A stretch of DNA of 49,594 nt, taken from NCBI GenBank assembly GCA_028532855.1, contig JAQQAL010000052.1, positions 1 to 49,594 of the forward strand, read 5' to 3'. A program made the position numbers and the translations under genes. Shown here piece by piece: positions 8,223-17,422 of this stretch (within the stretch, counting starts at the first letter, position 1; every line of letters starts with the position of its first letter). This DNA is from Candidatus Thalassospirochaeta sargassi. GTDB taxonomy: Bacteria > Spirochaetota > Spirochaetia > UBA9216. The notes under the pieces were generated by a model, which had not been told where the DNA came from, did not search any database, and saw nothing but the letters and a program-made list of their open reading frames with translations.

Positions 8223-9094
8223 TACACCGTACCTTCCAACTTCTTTTTAAGAAAAACAGCAATCTTGTACAATTCAGCCTTAAACTCCGGAACCTCCGGA
8301 TAAATCAGTTTTCCTTCTGAATAAATCTCTGCAATTCTGCGCATATTAGGCAGTCTCGCGATTATTTCAATGTTATTGTCATCGCAATATTTAACTACTT
8401 CATCGTTTCCTATTCCCCATCTGTTAATAACAACGGCAAAATCTCTATTGATTTCTCTCATCGTATCAACCGCAAGGCTCAGGTCATGTAACCCGAAGGG
8501 GGTGGGTTCGGTCACCAGAATAATAAAATCACTGTTCTTGGCAACTTCAATCACAGGACATGACGTGCCAGGTGGAGAATCAATGACAACCAGCTCTTTG
8601 TTTTCATACTTTTTTTCTATATGTTCAATACTCTGAGCTATCAACGGAACGGCCTGCTCCTGTCCTATATCAAGCCGGCTCTCAATAAATCTGAAACCAG
8701 GGGCTTGAATTTCCTTCAGTCCTCCCATCCGCTGGGGTTTCATTGGCAGCGCAGCTGCAGGGCAGAGTTCTGAACATGCATAACAGCTATGACAAAGCTC
8801 CGGTAATACCATTACGGTTTTCCCCATCTTCAGGAGTGCATTAAAATTACAGACTCTATCGCATAAGCCGCAATTCGTACATTTCTCTGAATCCCATTCA
8901 GGAATATACTTATATTTCTCTTCTTTAAAAATTGTTTCTCCATCAATGAATAGCCCGGAATTTGGTTCCTCCACATCGAGATCTGCCAATATTGCAGCTG
9001 GAAAATCTTCCATTCCAGATATATAGTTCGTTAAATTGATAGAAAGGGTAGTTTTACCCGTTCCACCTTTTCCGCTTGCAACAGCTATTTTCAT
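8222..9094 (-). CDS. MinD/Mrp-type P-loop ATPase with two [4Fe-4S] ferredoxin inserts (first copy)
   Basis: A 290-residue relative of the downstream ATPase. Walker A is SGKGGTGKTT at residues 7-16, the ferredoxin insert has CTNCGLCDRVC and CHSCYACSELCPAAA, and the nucleotide switch regions are DSPPGTSCPV and TEPTPFGLHDL. ATP-dependent assembly, transfer or sensing of an iron-sulfur or Mo-containing cluster is inferred from the Mrp/Orp relatives. It lies 3 nt after the DUF134 gene in the same operon. Confidence 0.9.
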   Translation of the reverse strand: MKIAVASGKGGTGKTTLSINLTNYISGMEDFPAAILADLDVEEPNSGLFIDGETIFKEEKYKYIPEWDSEKCTNCGLCDRVCNFNALLKMGKTVMVLPELCHSCYACSELCPAAALPMKPQRMGGLKEIQAPGFRFIESRLDIGQEQAVPLIAQSIEHIEKKYENKELVVIDSPPGTSCPVIEVAKNSDFIILVTEPTPFGLHDLSLAVDTMREINRDFAVVINRWGIGNDEVVKYCDDNNIEIIARLPNMRRIAEIYSEGKLIYPEVPEFKAELYKIAVFLKKKLEGTV

Positions 9095-9097
9095 AAT

Positions 9098-9604
9098 TTA
9101 ATTCCTGCCTCCACGTCCATGTCTATTCCCATTTCCATTATTTCCCTGTCTGCCTCTTCCGTGACCAGCGGGATTAATACAGCAGCGGCCGTGACCATAT
9201 CCTCCAGCCATGTCGATAAGGTTAGCCGACCCACAGGATGGACACTCGTCAAATGTTTTATCTATTCCTGTTTTAAACATATGCTCACAATCAAGACATC
9301 TAATTATATTGTCCTGAAAATGAACATTTCCACCCTCGATAACCAGTTCGGCACCTTCAATCATAAAGGCTGATAGTTTTTTTCTAGATTTTTCAATCAA
9401 TCGTGTAAAGGTTGACCTGGAAATACCCATTGTCTCAGCAGCCTCAGAATGATCAAAACCGATATAATCAGCTAGTCTGATTGCTTCATATTCATCCAGT
9501 GAAATGACAATCTGTTTTAGCCCGCTCTTAACAAAACCTGTTGGTTTAAACGAGTTAAAAAGAGGAGGTGTATTTACTAATCTTTCCTTTTCCGGTCTTG
9601 GCAT
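9098..9604 (-). CDS. DUF134-family DNA-binding protein with C-terminal zinc ribbon
   Basis: A 168-residue putative regulator. The DUF134 core has the typical MPRP start and SLDEYEAIRLADY, followed by a sigma-70 region 4-like helix-turn-helix (AAETMGISRSTFTRLIEKSRKKL, residues about 55-78). A zinc-ribbon-like CLDC with CPSC follows (about 104-126), then a Gly/His/Arg-rich tail with CC. I choose the ATG at 9604: AAGGAG stands 6 nt before it, and the longer frame (from 9634) would begin inside the promoter. Likely the autoregulator of this five-gene cluster, acting at the palindrome just upstream. Confidence 0.87.
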   Translation of the reverse strand: MPRPEKERLVNTPPLFNSFKPTGFVKSGLKQIVISLDEYEAIRLADYIGFDHSEAAETMGISRSTFTRLIEKSRKKLSAFMIEGAELVIEGGNVHFQDNIIRCLDCEHMFKTGIDKTFDECPSCGSANLIDMAGGYGHGRCCINPAGHGRGRQGNNGNGNRHGRGGRN

Positions 9605-9613
9605 TTTTACTCC

Positions 9614-9650
9614 TTGACTATATGTTATGCACATATGCTCATAAAGTCAA
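9614..9650 (-). promoter_or_regulatory. Promoter embedded in a long palindrome (operator) of the Orp-like cluster
   Basis: The outer arms TTGACT (9614-9619) and AGTCAA (9645-9650) with inner TATG (9621-9624) and CATA (9640-9643) match at 10 of 11 positions around a 15-nt centre. On the minus strand the same bases form a near-ideal promoter: TTGACT at 9650-9645, a 17-nt spacer, and TAACAT at 9627-9622. A dimeric repressor or activator here would cover both boxes. The DUF134 protein is the obvious candidate by position. Confidence 0.7.
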
Positions 9651-9700
9651 GAGATTATTTTATTTTTTTTTAGTTTTGATAAGAGTTGTTTGAATTATGA

Positions 9701-10900
9701 TTACAGACGGTTTCTTAGAATTTCTATAATCTCATTTTTTTCAAAAACAGCAGGACTGTTTTTATTTGATGAGGCATCCGCTATTTTCTGCAGGCTGTCT
9801 TCATTAATCCCGAATTTTGAGAGTTTCGGTATGCCAAGACTCTCAGTCAGGGATTCTAGCATCTGAATAAATCTGGCTCTTGCTTCCTTAGGCAGCATAT
9901 CTTCACTTTTAGCAAATATATGACCTAGTTTTGCCGCTTTCAGAAGTGCCGGCGAATCAGGGTCTTCCTTCTCAAGCCTGTTAAGAGTCTGTTTCATCCC
10001 TTCTGCAAGCAGAGCGCCGCAAATCACACCATGCGGAGCCTTGTAAAAACCACCTACCGCACCAGCCATTCCGTGAACTATACAATAACCGCAGTTTGCG
10101 AGAGCTAAGCCGGAAATGTAAGCGCCGTAAGCCATCTTTTCCCAGGCATCGGAGCATACCTCATCACAGATTTCTTCATCATCCTTATCAGCAGTTACGA
10201 TAGGCAAAGCTTCAAATACTGCCTCAATCGCTCCGGGAAGCATCAGGTCTGTATAAAACGTTGATTTGGTGGAGAGATATGATTCAATAAGCTGTGCTAA
10301 AGCATCCATACCGCTTGAGGCTGCTACAGATGCAGGCGCTCCAGCATAAAGTTCCGGATCTATGATAGCAATTTCTGGAACATAATTCTGATTGCGCAAA
10401 GATTTTTTAAATCCGTTCTCACCAACGCGGGAGATAACGGCGTTATATGTTGCTTCCGAACCGGTACCTGCTGTAGTCGGAACAGCGATAAACGGGAGCT
10501 TATCTCCGGAAGTAGTTCTGGTGCCGATTCCTTCAAGAAAGTCGCATATACTACCTTCTTCTCTAAGCATGGCGCTTACAGCCTTACCGGTATCAATTAC
10601 ACTTCCACCGCCAATAGCTGCTATTGAATCAATGGCGCGTCCTCGAAGTTGTTCCGTTATCTCATCTATCAATTCTGGTGATGGTTCATCGCTGACCTGG
10701 AACAAACTGAACGAAATACCACAGTCTTTCAGGGATTTTTCAATTTTTTCAAGTTTGCCACCGGCACTAAGTGATTTTCCGCCTGTTATAATCACGGTGT
10801 TATCACCATAAAACTTCAGTTCTGTTGCTATATATTCTATACTTCCTGGTTTGAAAATAAGTTTTTTATTTGTGCATAAAGTAAAAGGTGAAATATTCAA
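9701..10900 (-). CDS. Iron-containing (group III) alcohol dehydrogenase
   Basis: An NAD(P)-dependent alcohol/aldehyde oxidoreductase of the Fe-ADH family. It has GGKS near the N-terminus, the nucleotide loop AIGGGSVIDTGKAVS, VPTTAGTGSEATYNAVIS, and the metal-binding segment with CIVHGMAGAVGGFYKAPHGVICG, whose His residues are typical of the family. A frame extends up to an ATG at 10924, but that ATG lies inside the -10 box TATAAT (10928-10923). The TTG at 10900 has GGAGG 9 nt upstream, giving 399 residues. Probable role in fermentative alcohol formation. Transcribed divergently from the V-ATPase operon. Confidence 0.85.
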   Translation of the reverse strand: MNISPFTLCTNKKLIFKPGSIEYIATELKFYGDNTVIITGGKSLSAGGKLEKIEKSLKDCGISFSLFQVSDEPSPELIDEITEQLRGRAIDSIAAIGGGSVIDTGKAVSAMLREEGSICDFLEGIGTRTTSGDKLPFIAVPTTAGTGSEATYNAVISRVGENGFKKSLRNQNYVPEIAIIDPELYAGAPASVAASSGMDALAQLIESYLSTKSTFYTDLMLPGAIEAVFEALPIVTADKDDEEICDEVCSDAWEKMAYGAYISGLALANCGYCIVHGMAGAVGGFYKAPHGVICGALLAEGMKQTLNRLEKEDPDSPALLKAAKLGHIFAKSEDMLPKEARARFIQMLESLTESLGIPKLSKFGINEDSLQKIADASSNKNSPAVFEKNEIIEILRNRL

Positions 10901-10922
10901 AATCAGCGGCCTCCATAGCCGC

Positions 10923-10928
10923 ATTATA
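10923..10928 (-). promoter_or_regulatory. -10 box of the alcohol dehydrogenase gene
   Basis: A perfect TATAAT on the minus strand. Transcription would start near 10916, giving a leader of about 16 nt with the GGAGG ribosome site before the TTG start. A convincing -35 box is not visible. GCGGC and GCCGC flank the GGAGG and could form a small hairpin that partly hides it. Confidence 0.45.
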
Positions 10929-10972
10929 ATCCGGCATAAAAAAATGATAAAGCAAAAAAACTAATTTTCTGC

Positions 10973-11001
10973 TTGCGCTGTTGTTCCAATTAAATTACTG
11001 T
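10973..11001 (+). promoter_or_regulatory. Possible leaderless promoter of the V-ATPase operon
   Basis: TTGCGC (10973-10978), a 17-nt spacer and TACTGT (10996-11001) lie 5 nt before the ATG at 11007. Both boxes match poorly, but the spacing is exact and no Shine-Dalgarno sequence exists. Confidence 0.3.
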
Positions 11002-11006
11002 AAATT

Positions 11007-11303
11007 ATGCGGGAAACCATAAAAGTCATTATGGAAACAGAACAGAAAGCCTCTGAAATCATCAACAATGCAAAGCAGAAAGCAGCTCTCATTATGTCAA
11101 AAAATGACGCAGAAATTGCAGAAAAATTGAACAAAGCCAAAGAAGAAGAGAATATCCGTTATAATGACGCGGTCAAGGAAGCAGAGGCTGAATATAAAAA
11201 GAGAATAGAAGAGCTCAAATTTTATGACTCCAGGCTCGAAATAGATTGTGATAAAATTGCTTACTTGGTACTTGAACGTGTGATGAAGACGATTTTTGAT
11301 TGA
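11007..11303 (+). CDS. V-type ATPase peripheral-stalk subunit H/G
   Basis: A 98-residue, almost wholly helical, charged protein rich in Ala, Glu and Lys (ASEIINNAKQKAALIMSKNDAEIAEKLNKAKEEE), as in the coiled-coil partner of subunit E in the V/A-ATPase stator. It is the first gene of the ATPase operon, 3 nt before subunit C. The function rests on position and coiled-coil character, since these subunits are weakly conserved. Confidence 0.78.
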   Translation: MRETIKVIMETEQKASEIINNAKQKAALIMSKNDAEIAEKLNKAKEEENIRYNDAVKEAEAEYKKRIEELKFYDSRLEIDCDKIAYLVLERVMKTIFD

Positions 11304-11306
11304 GTT

Positions 11307-12377
11307 ATGAAGAAAACAGCAGTTTCTGAATACGGTTTTATCAACGCGAAACTAAGAGCAAGAATAAGTTCTATGCTCACTGATGAGTTCAAAACTGCAC
11401 TTATAGGAGCTGATGGTATAGAAGCAGCAGTTCAGGTTCTCTCATCATATGGATATTCAAAGGCTTCTGAAAAATGGAATACTACCGGTGATATACAAAG
11501 TCTTGAATTCGAACTGTTTAAAAACCATATCGCAAATTACAGTATGGTCATGAAAAATACAGACGGCAGCCTGAATGGATTAATTAATGTTCTTTCCATA
11601 AAACCAGAAATTGAAAATATAAAATCTGTTCTCAGACTATGGTATGGCAGCAAACTGAGACACAGCCCTATAAATTACAGATCTGCATATATCATAAGAG
11701 AAAGAATCCGTGAAAACATAGACTGGAATGAATTGATAAACGCTGTGTCTTACGAAGATATAATCTCTGTCTTCAGCTCAACAATTTACAGTGAGATTTT
11801 CAACAATGAAGCTGTCATAGATACTGGCGACAGTCTTTTCAATGTGGAAATCCTTCTTGATAAACTTTATTACCGCATGGTTATTGAAGAAAGTTATAAA
11901 CTAAAAAAGAATGACAACGATACACTTAATGAAATCATTTCTACAGAAATTGATCTTCAGAATGTCAGCTGGATTATCAGATACCGGCATTTTTATAAAA
12001 TGGATACAAGTAAGCTTTCTTCGATACTTATTCCGGGCGGACATGGTTTAAATATTGAACTTATGGATAACATCTCAAAAGAAGAAGGAGCCGGTTTTGC
12101 CCCAATGGAAATACTGAAAAAAAGTTATCCTGAATTATCCTCTTTAAATATTTCCAATAAACATAATTTTTCAGCGCAGGCAAGGTTGTTTGAACAGCTC
12201 CTTGATGAAACAAGAAAACGAAAATTTACAACGATTTTAACCGGTTATCCCTTTACCATCGGGGTTGTACTCGCATATTTCTTTATATCTGAGCGTGAAC
12301 TTAGGTTTATTTCTTCCGTCATCAACGGTAAAAATTACAAGTTTTCATCAGACACTATAAAGGAGATGATTAGATGA
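11307..12377 (+). CDS. ntpC: V-type ATPase subunit C (d-type)
   Basis: A 356-residue all-helical protein of the V-ATPase C/AC39 family, the funnel that links the central stalk to the membrane rotor ring. The start EYGFINAKLRARISSML is typical. The C-terminal part has the RKRKFTTILTGYPFTIGVVLAYFFISERELRFI stretch in which (P/Y)F...AYL..KE.E is conserved across the family. It overlaps subunit I by 4 nt (ATGA). Confidence 0.88.
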   Translation: MKKTAVSEYGFINAKLRARISSMLTDEFKTALIGADGIEAAVQVLSSYGYSKASEKWNTTGDIQSLEFELFKNHIANYSMVMKNTDGSLNGLINVLSIKPEIENIKSVLRLWYGSKLRHSPINYRSAYIIRERIRENIDWNELINAVSYEDIISVFSSTIYSEIFNNEAVIDTGDSLFNVEILLDKLYYRMVIEESYKLKKNDNDTLNEIISTEIDLQNVSWIIRYRHFYKMDTSKLSSILIPGGHGLNIELMDNISKEEGAGFAPMEILKKSYPELSSLNISNKHNFSAQARLFEQLLDETRKRKFTTILTGYPFTIGVVLAYFFISERELRFISSVINGKNYKFSSDTIKEMIR

Positions 12378-14353
12378 GCCTTTTTACCTCCAGGATGAAA
12401 CTTTTATCGGCTGTAGTGCTTGAAAGCAGAATCGATGCAGTAACCTCGGAACTGCTGCGAATAGGACTTCTTGATTTTGTAGAGATTTCAAAGCTTTTCA
12501 ACACTGATGACTTCAGTCTTAAATCAGGCGACAGCAGTCTTTATAGTGAAATTTCAGCGTTGAGAAAGAAATTGGAAATTATATATAATAATGCCGGGAT
12601 TGATACACCTTTCAGGGAAGAACTGAACATTGGAGATATGACAGAGTATAAACCTGATTATTCATCAGAAATAATTTCAAAACTTAATTACGAACTTGCT
12701 TCAATTCGTGATAAACAGAAGAACCTTCATCAGGAATATCTTAAACTCAATGAAATTTCTAATTATTTCACAACTTCAGGCAGTGCAAAAGATTCGAAAT
12801 TTCTTATAGTCAGCAAAGGTCATCCAACCCGGGGAAACTTCTCAGATATTCTGAAAAATCTTGCATCTATTCCGCATTTTGGAACAGACATCCCCGAAAC
12901 CAATAATTTTTTTATTGTTTCTCTGAGACGTGATCAGTCACTGCTCAACAACATCCTGGATAAATTTCAATGGATTGAACTTGATGAACAGCATTACGGA
13001 GAAGAAGAAACAAATCATCTGATTGATAAAATCAATAAAAAGAATTCAATGCTCAGACAGGAAATAGAGTCCGCCGGCAAACAGATTGCTGAGCATATAA
13101 TACTGAAAAAGGACGAGTTGGACAGTCTGTGGAAAAATCTCCGACTACACGAACTCTACAGCAGCATACAGAATAATTTTTCTCATACTGTAAATACCAG
13201 CCTCTTTTCAGGATGGCTGCCTGCCGACAAGGTGTTGAGGGCGGAAGAGGCTATTCGGAACGCTTCAGGTGGGGAATGTATTATTGAATGGTCAGAGGCG
13301 GAAAATTTCTCCAGGGAAAATGTCCCCGTTGAAATCAGACAGCCAAAAGTTTTTTCTCCATTCCGGATGCTAGTTGAAAATTATGCAGTTCCAGAGTATG
13401 GAAGCATAGATCCAACGCCCTTTGTAGCTGTTGCCTACATGATTATGTTCGGGTTGATGTTCGGTGATGCCGGTCAGGGGCTTGTAATTATGCTTATAGG
13501 TATTTTGGGCGGCCGCATTATTAAGAAAGCAGGCAGCGGAGTAAAAAATTTATTTAAACTGTTTATTTTCTGCGGTGGTTCATCGGTTGCTGCCGGAATA
13601 CTTTTCGGTTCTTATTTTGGAAATGAATTATTTCCGGCAGTGTGGTTCAATTATCACAGTGTAGTTTCAGGAAACGCAGAAGCCGGTAGCTCAATTGTTG
13701 ATGTATACGATATCCTTAAAATAACCATCTATTTCGGAATCGCCGTAATAGGGACAGGTTTAGTTATAAACTGGATTAACCTGTATAGAAAAAAAGACTA
13801 TTTCAATCTTTTTCTTGACAAGTCAGGTCTTCTCGGCGGTTGGTTCTACGGATGCGGTGTATACACCGCCTTCTATTTCGTTGGCACAGGATATAAAGTT
13901 CTTCCTGATGCCGGTTTACTTACCATTTTTTTTGGTATTCCCGTTATTATTTTATTCTTTAAGGCTCCGCTGCATTTTATTCTTCATGAACGGGATCATA
14001 AGCAGTTTGGAATATTTTCTCTGGTAGATTTTTTCATGGAATGGATAGTTGAAATACTGGAAATTTTTTCTGGATATCTTGCAAACACCCTGTCTTTTAT
14101 GAGGGTAGCAGGCCTGGGTATAGCACATGTAAGCCTAATGACGGCCTTTGATACTATCGCCGCCATGACGAACGGAGCCGCATCTGTAATAATTCTTATT
14201 TCAGGAAATATCCTCGTAATAGCACTCGAAGGTCTGTCGGCCGGTATTCAGGCACTCAGACTAAACTACTATGAGTTCTTTTCAAGGTATTTTACCGGTA
14301 AAGGTATAGCATATAATCCGGTTTCGCTTAGAAACCGTAAACAGGAGGGCTGA
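12374..14353 (+). CDS. ntpI: V-type ATPase subunit I (a-type membrane stator)
   Basis: A 659-residue protein: a soluble N-terminal half with coiled coils (about residues 80-130 and 210-260), then a membrane half from about 340 with seven to eight hydrophobic helices. YMIMFGLMFGDAGQGL and the late ANTLSFMRVAGLGIAHVSL segment are hallmarks. The latter carries the Arg that faces the rotor-ring Glu during ion transfer, and ALEGLSAGIQALRLNYYEFFSRYF is the typical end. Overlaps subunit C upstream and abuts subunit K. Confidence 0.93.
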   Translation: MSLFTSRMKLLSAVVLESRIDAVTSELLRIGLLDFVEISKLFNTDDFSLKSGDSSLYSEISALRKKLEIIYNNAGIDTPFREELNIGDMTEYKPDYSSEIISKLNYELASIRDKQKNLHQEYLKLNEISNYFTTSGSAKDSKFLIVSKGHPTRGNFSDILKNLASIPHFGTDIPETNNFFIVSLRRDQSLLNNILDKFQWIELDEQHYGEEETNHLIDKINKKNSMLRQEIESAGKQIAEHIILKKDELDSLWKNLRLHELYSSIQNNFSHTVNTSLFSGWLPADKVLRAEEAIRNASGGECIIEWSEAENFSRENVPVEIRQPKVFSPFRMLVENYAVPEYGSIDPTPFVAVAYMIMFGLMFGDAGQGLVIMLIGILGGRIIKKAGSGVKNLFKLFIFCGGSSVAAGILFGSYFGNELFPAVWFNYHSVVSGNAEAGSSIVDVYDILKITIYFGIAVIGTGLVINWINLYRKKDYFNLFLDKSGLLGGWFYGCGVYTAFYFVGTGYKVLPDAGLLTIFFGIPVIILFFKAPLHFILHERDHKQFGIFSLVDFFMEWIVEILEIFSGYLANTLSFMRVAGLGIAHVSLMTAFDTIAAMTNGAASVIILISGNILVIALEGLSAGIQALRLNYYEFFSRYFTGKGIAYNPVSLRNRKQEG

Positions 14354-14707
14354 GTGAAAGCCAAAAAAGAGTTTAAACGAAAGGTAGTCTTAAGTATCGT
14401 ATTCCTTGTAGCATTGATGGGAATATTTTCATTTATTGGAACTGATAATCTGTATGCGGATGAAACACAGGAGGTAGTAGAAACTGGCAGTGCTAACCTT
14501 AAATGGGGTTTGATAGCTGCCTCCATTGCTTTCGGTTTCGGTGCATTAGGTGCTGGTATCGCCATCGCTAACGTAGGTTCCGCAGCTATGGGCGCAATTG
14601 GAGAGAAACCCGAGATAGCGTCTCAGGCACTTATCTTTGTAGCTTTGGCTGAAGGGGTTGTTGTTTTCGGATTCATCACGGCTTTGATGATACTCGGAAA
14701 GGTGTAA
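14354..14707 (+). CDS. ntpK: V-type ATPase rotor subunit K with N-terminal signal-like extension
   Basis: A 117-residue membrane rotor subunit started by GTG, with AGGAGG 6 nt upstream. Residues about 49-115 are a two-helix hairpin: GLIAASIAFGFGALGAGIAIANVGSAAMG, the loop GEKPE, and ALIFVALAEGVVVFGFITALM with the ion-binding Glu. The first about 36 residues (KKEFKRKVVLSIVFLVALM and on to LYADE) look like a cleavable signal peptide. Bulky Gln and Ser/Thr residues common around the Glu in sodium-type rotors are absent, so proton coupling is a mild inference. Confidence 0.9.
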   Translation: MKAKKEFKRKVVLSIVFLVALMGIFSFIGTDNLYADETQEVVETGSANLKWGLIAASIAFGFGALGAGIAIANVGSAAMGAIGEKPEIASQALIFVALAEGVVVFGFITALMILGKV

Positions 14708-14715
14708 AAAACTGA

Positions 14716-15021
14716 ATGAATTATTTTATCATCGGAGATGATGATACTGTTCTCGGTTTTGAACTTGCAGGGGTTTTCGGTATAGCCGTCGATAATGCGG
14801 AACAAACCGATGCAGCATTCAGCAAAGCTCTGGAAGACAGTAATAACGGCATTATTATCATAACCGAACAGGCTGCCGACATGATTCGTGACCGAGTAGA
14901 TAAGCTGCTGTTTTCAGCCGCTTTCCCCCTGATTGTAGAAATTCCAGGGAGCAATGGATTAAAAGAAGAACGCAAAGATCTGAGGACGCTTGTTAATGAA
15001 GCGATAGGAATAAAGCTTTAA
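14716..15021 (+). CDS. ntpG: V-type ATPase subunit F
   Basis: A 101-residue protein of the V-ATPase F family, part of the central rotor shaft with subunit D. MNYFIIGDDDTVLGFELAGV at the start and NGIIIITEQAADMIR in the middle are characteristic, and the last third (FPLIVEIPGSNG) fits. No good ribosome site is visible, so translation may be coupled to subunit K 8 nt upstream. Confidence 0.9.
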   Translation: MNYFIIGDDDTVLGFELAGVFGIAVDNAEQTDAAFSKALEDSNNGIIIITEQAADMIRDRVDKLLFSAAFPLIVEIPGSNGLKEERKDLRTLVNEAIGIKL

Positions 15022-15023
15022 CC

Positions 15024-15650
15024 ATGGCAGAAAACAGTAAATTATTAAAAGGTATTATCACGCAGGCAGAAATTGAAGCTGCTAAAATCATCTCAAAGGC
15101 TGAATCCACAGCTGAAGAAAAATTCAAAGCTCTTGATTCAAGTCTTAAACGTATTCGATATGAAACCGACTTGAAACTCTCTGAAAAGCTGGCTGAACTT
15201 AAAAAACGTGCGGAATCAACTGCTGATTCGGAATTGAGGCGTCAGAATCTTCATATGAGAGAGAAGGCCCATGAAGATATAATTTCATGCTTCAATGAAA
15301 AGATTGCATCGTTGACCGGAACTGAAAAATATAAGAGTTTTCTCGTTAAACTAATAGCCGAAGGAGCTATCGCTGTAAATGACGATTCACCGGTTGTACG
15401 ATGCTCTTTTCGAGAGGAATTACATGAAGACAGCCTGCGTGCGGCTGAAAAGCTGGTTGAATCAGAGACCGGCCGTCATATTACTTTAAGCCTGGCAGAT
15501 AAACAGCCTCTCAACGGGCAGGGAGTGGTTGTTGAGTCCGCAAACGGCAGGATAGCCTACAACAATCAGATAACCTCAAGGCTCAGACGCTTTGATAATG
15601 ATATCAAGATGATAGTCATAAACGCACTTGCAAAGGAGCAGCAGGAATGA
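15024..15650 (+). CDS. ntpE: V-type ATPase subunit E
   Basis: A 208-residue stator protein. The N-terminal about 95 residues form a long charged helix (QAEIEAAKIISKAESTAEEKFKAL) that would pair with the H/G subunit. The C-terminal globular domain contains the typical GVVVESANGRIAYNNQITSRLRRF. It begins 2 nt after subunit F and overlaps subunit A by 4 nt. Confidence 0.9.
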   Translation: MAENSKLLKGIITQAEIEAAKIISKAESTAEEKFKALDSSLKRIRYETDLKLSEKLAELKKRAESTADSELRRQNLHMREKAHEDIISCFNEKIASLTGTEKYKSFLVKLIAEGAIAVNDDSPVVRCSFREELHEDSLRAAEKLVESETGRHITLSLADKQPLNGQGVVVESANGRIAYNNQITSRLRRFDNDIKMIVINALAKEQQE

Positions 15651-17422
15651 CAGATAGAATAATCGGACAGGTCAGTAGGGTTAACGGGCCGGTTATTGAA
15701 GCCACTGATATTACCGACGCGATGATGATGGAACTTGTACGCATAGGTTACGGCAGACTTGTAGGCGAGATTGTTAAACTTGCCGGCAGCACAGCTGTAA
15801 TCCAGGTTTACGAAGACACGACAGGTATCAGGCCGGGAGATAATATATTCGGAAGCGGCATGCCGCTGTCGGTAGAGCTTGGGCCAGGTCTTATTGGCAC
15901 CATCTACGACGGAATTCAGAGGCCGCTCGAAGACCTTCTTGAAGCAGGCGGCGAATTTATTGCCAAGGGTGTTACCAAACCGGCACTCAACAGGGATAAA
16001 AAATGGCACTTTATTCCAGCCGATGGTCTTGAAGCCGGCAGTATGGTCGAAGCCGGCCAGTCGCTCGGAACAATACGTGAGACCGAAAGGGTTGAACATA
16101 AGGTTCTTGTTCCATATGGAAAATCTGGAAAACTTTTAGAACTGGCCGCTGAAAGTGATTACACAATAGCCGAGAAAGCCGCAGTTATAGAAACCGGCGA
16201 CGGAACCTTTAACATGGAGTTTTATCACCGCTGGCCTATACGCAATCCGCGCCCGGTTAAAGAGAGACAGGCGCTTAAACTTCCGCTGGTGACAGGGCAG
16301 AGGGTTATAGACACACTCTTCCCGCTTGCAAAAGGCGGTACAGTCGCAATTCCAGGTGGATTCGGAACAGGCAAAACAATGACTCAGCATGCGGTTGCAA
16401 AATGGTGTGATGCCGACATAATCGTCTATATAGGCTGCGGCGAACGCGGAAACGAGATGACTGACGTTCTGATGGAATTCCCCGACCTGATAGACCCCCG
16501 AACCGGCGCCTCGCTTATGGACAGAACCATACTTATTGCCAATACCTCGAATATGCCTGTGTCTGCACGCGAAGCCAGTATATATACCGGAGTAACCCTG
16601 GCGGAATACTACAGGGATCAGGGTTATCATGTAGCGATTATGGCCGATTCAACATCACGATGGGCCGAGGCCCTGCGTGAGCTTGCCGGCCGAATGGAAG
16701 AAATGCCGGCAGAAGAAGGTTTTCCAGCATATCTGCCGACCCGGATTGCAGAATTTTATGAGCGCGCGGGCTACATGACTGTTCTTGACGGCTCTGAGGG
16801 CTCGGTTACGATTATAGGTGCAGTTTCGCCGCCGGGAGGAGATTTTTCCGAACCTGTAACCCAGCATACAAAACGATTTGTCCGTTGTTTTTGGGGGCTC
16901 GACAGACAGCTTGCCAATGCCAGACATTATCCTGCAATCAGCTGGCTTGATTCATACAGCGAGTACCTTGACGATGTCTCCGGATGGTGGGAAACTCATT
17001 CAGGATCAGCCTGGCTTAAGAACCGCTCAGAAATGATGGAGCTGCTGCAGAAGGAGGTTAGACTTCAGCAGGTTGTTAAGCTGGTAGGCCCCGACGCGCT
17101 TCCGGACAGCCAGAGGTTCATCATTGAGGTATGCACCCTTTTTAAAAATGCCTTTCTACAACAGAACGCTTTCGATGATATAGATCGCTATTCTTCAGTG
17201 GAAAAACAGGTTCGCATGATGGAGATAATTCTTTTGTACAGCCGTCGCGGCACTGAAGCAATTAGACACGGAATAACACTTCTGAAACTCAGGCATATGA
17301 AGGTTGTCCAGGATATTACCCGAATGAAACTAAGTATCGCAAATGACGATATGAAGGCCATGGATAAGCTGGAAGCCCGTCTTGTGCGTGCTATGGATCA
17401 GCTGGAGAAAATATATGAGTAA
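15647..17422 (+). CDS. ntpA: V-type ATPase catalytic subunit A
   Basis: The 591-residue catalytic subunit. Residues about 1-70 are the beta-barrel domain, followed by the A-type non-homologous bulge. The Walker A loop is GGFGTGKT (about 233-240), then [14 protein letters not shown] with the catalytic Glu and [29 protein letters not shown] and the [12 protein letters not shown] segment are also diagnostic. Length and motifs are complete, so the enzyme should be active in synthesis or hydrolysis of ATP. Confidence 0.97.
   Translation: MTDRIIGQVSRVNGPVIEATDITDAMMMELVRIGYGRLVGEIVKLAGSTAVIQVYEDTTGIRPGDNIFGSGMPLSVELGPGLIGTIYDGIQRPLEDLLEAGGEFIAKGVTKPALNRDKKWHFIPADGLEAGSMVEAGQSLGTIRETERVEHKVLVPYGKSGKLLELAAESDYTIAEKAAVIETGDGTFNMEFYHRWPIRNPRPVKERQALKLPLVTGQRVIDTLFPLAKGGTVAIPGGFGTGKTMTQHAVAKWCDADIIVYIGCGERGNEMTDVLMEFPDLIDPRTGASLMDRTILIANTSNMPVSAREASIYTGVTLAEYYRDQGYHVAIMADSTSRWAEALRELAGRMEEMPAEEGFPAYLPTRIAEFYERAGYMTVLDGSEGSVTIIGAVSPPGGDFSEPVTQHTKRFVRCFWGLDRQLANARHYPAISWLDSYSEYLDDVSGWWETHSGSAWLKNRSEMMELLQKEVRLQQVVKLVGPDALPDSQRFIIEVCTLFKNAFLQQNAFDDIDRYSSVEKQVRMMEIILLYSRRGTEAIRHGITLLKLRHMKVVQDITRMKLSIANDDMKAMDKLEARLVRAMDQLEKIYE

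Noticed and set aside
9605-9634. A longer N-terminus of the DUF134 protein
   Set aside because: Those codons lie within the promoter and the palindrome; MPRP with a good ribosome site is the family start.
14354-14707. A sodium-binding rotor subunit
   Set aside because: The Gln and Ser/Thr ligands expected next to the ion-binding Glu are not seen (context is ALAEGVVVFG), so sodium coupling is not supported, though not excluded.
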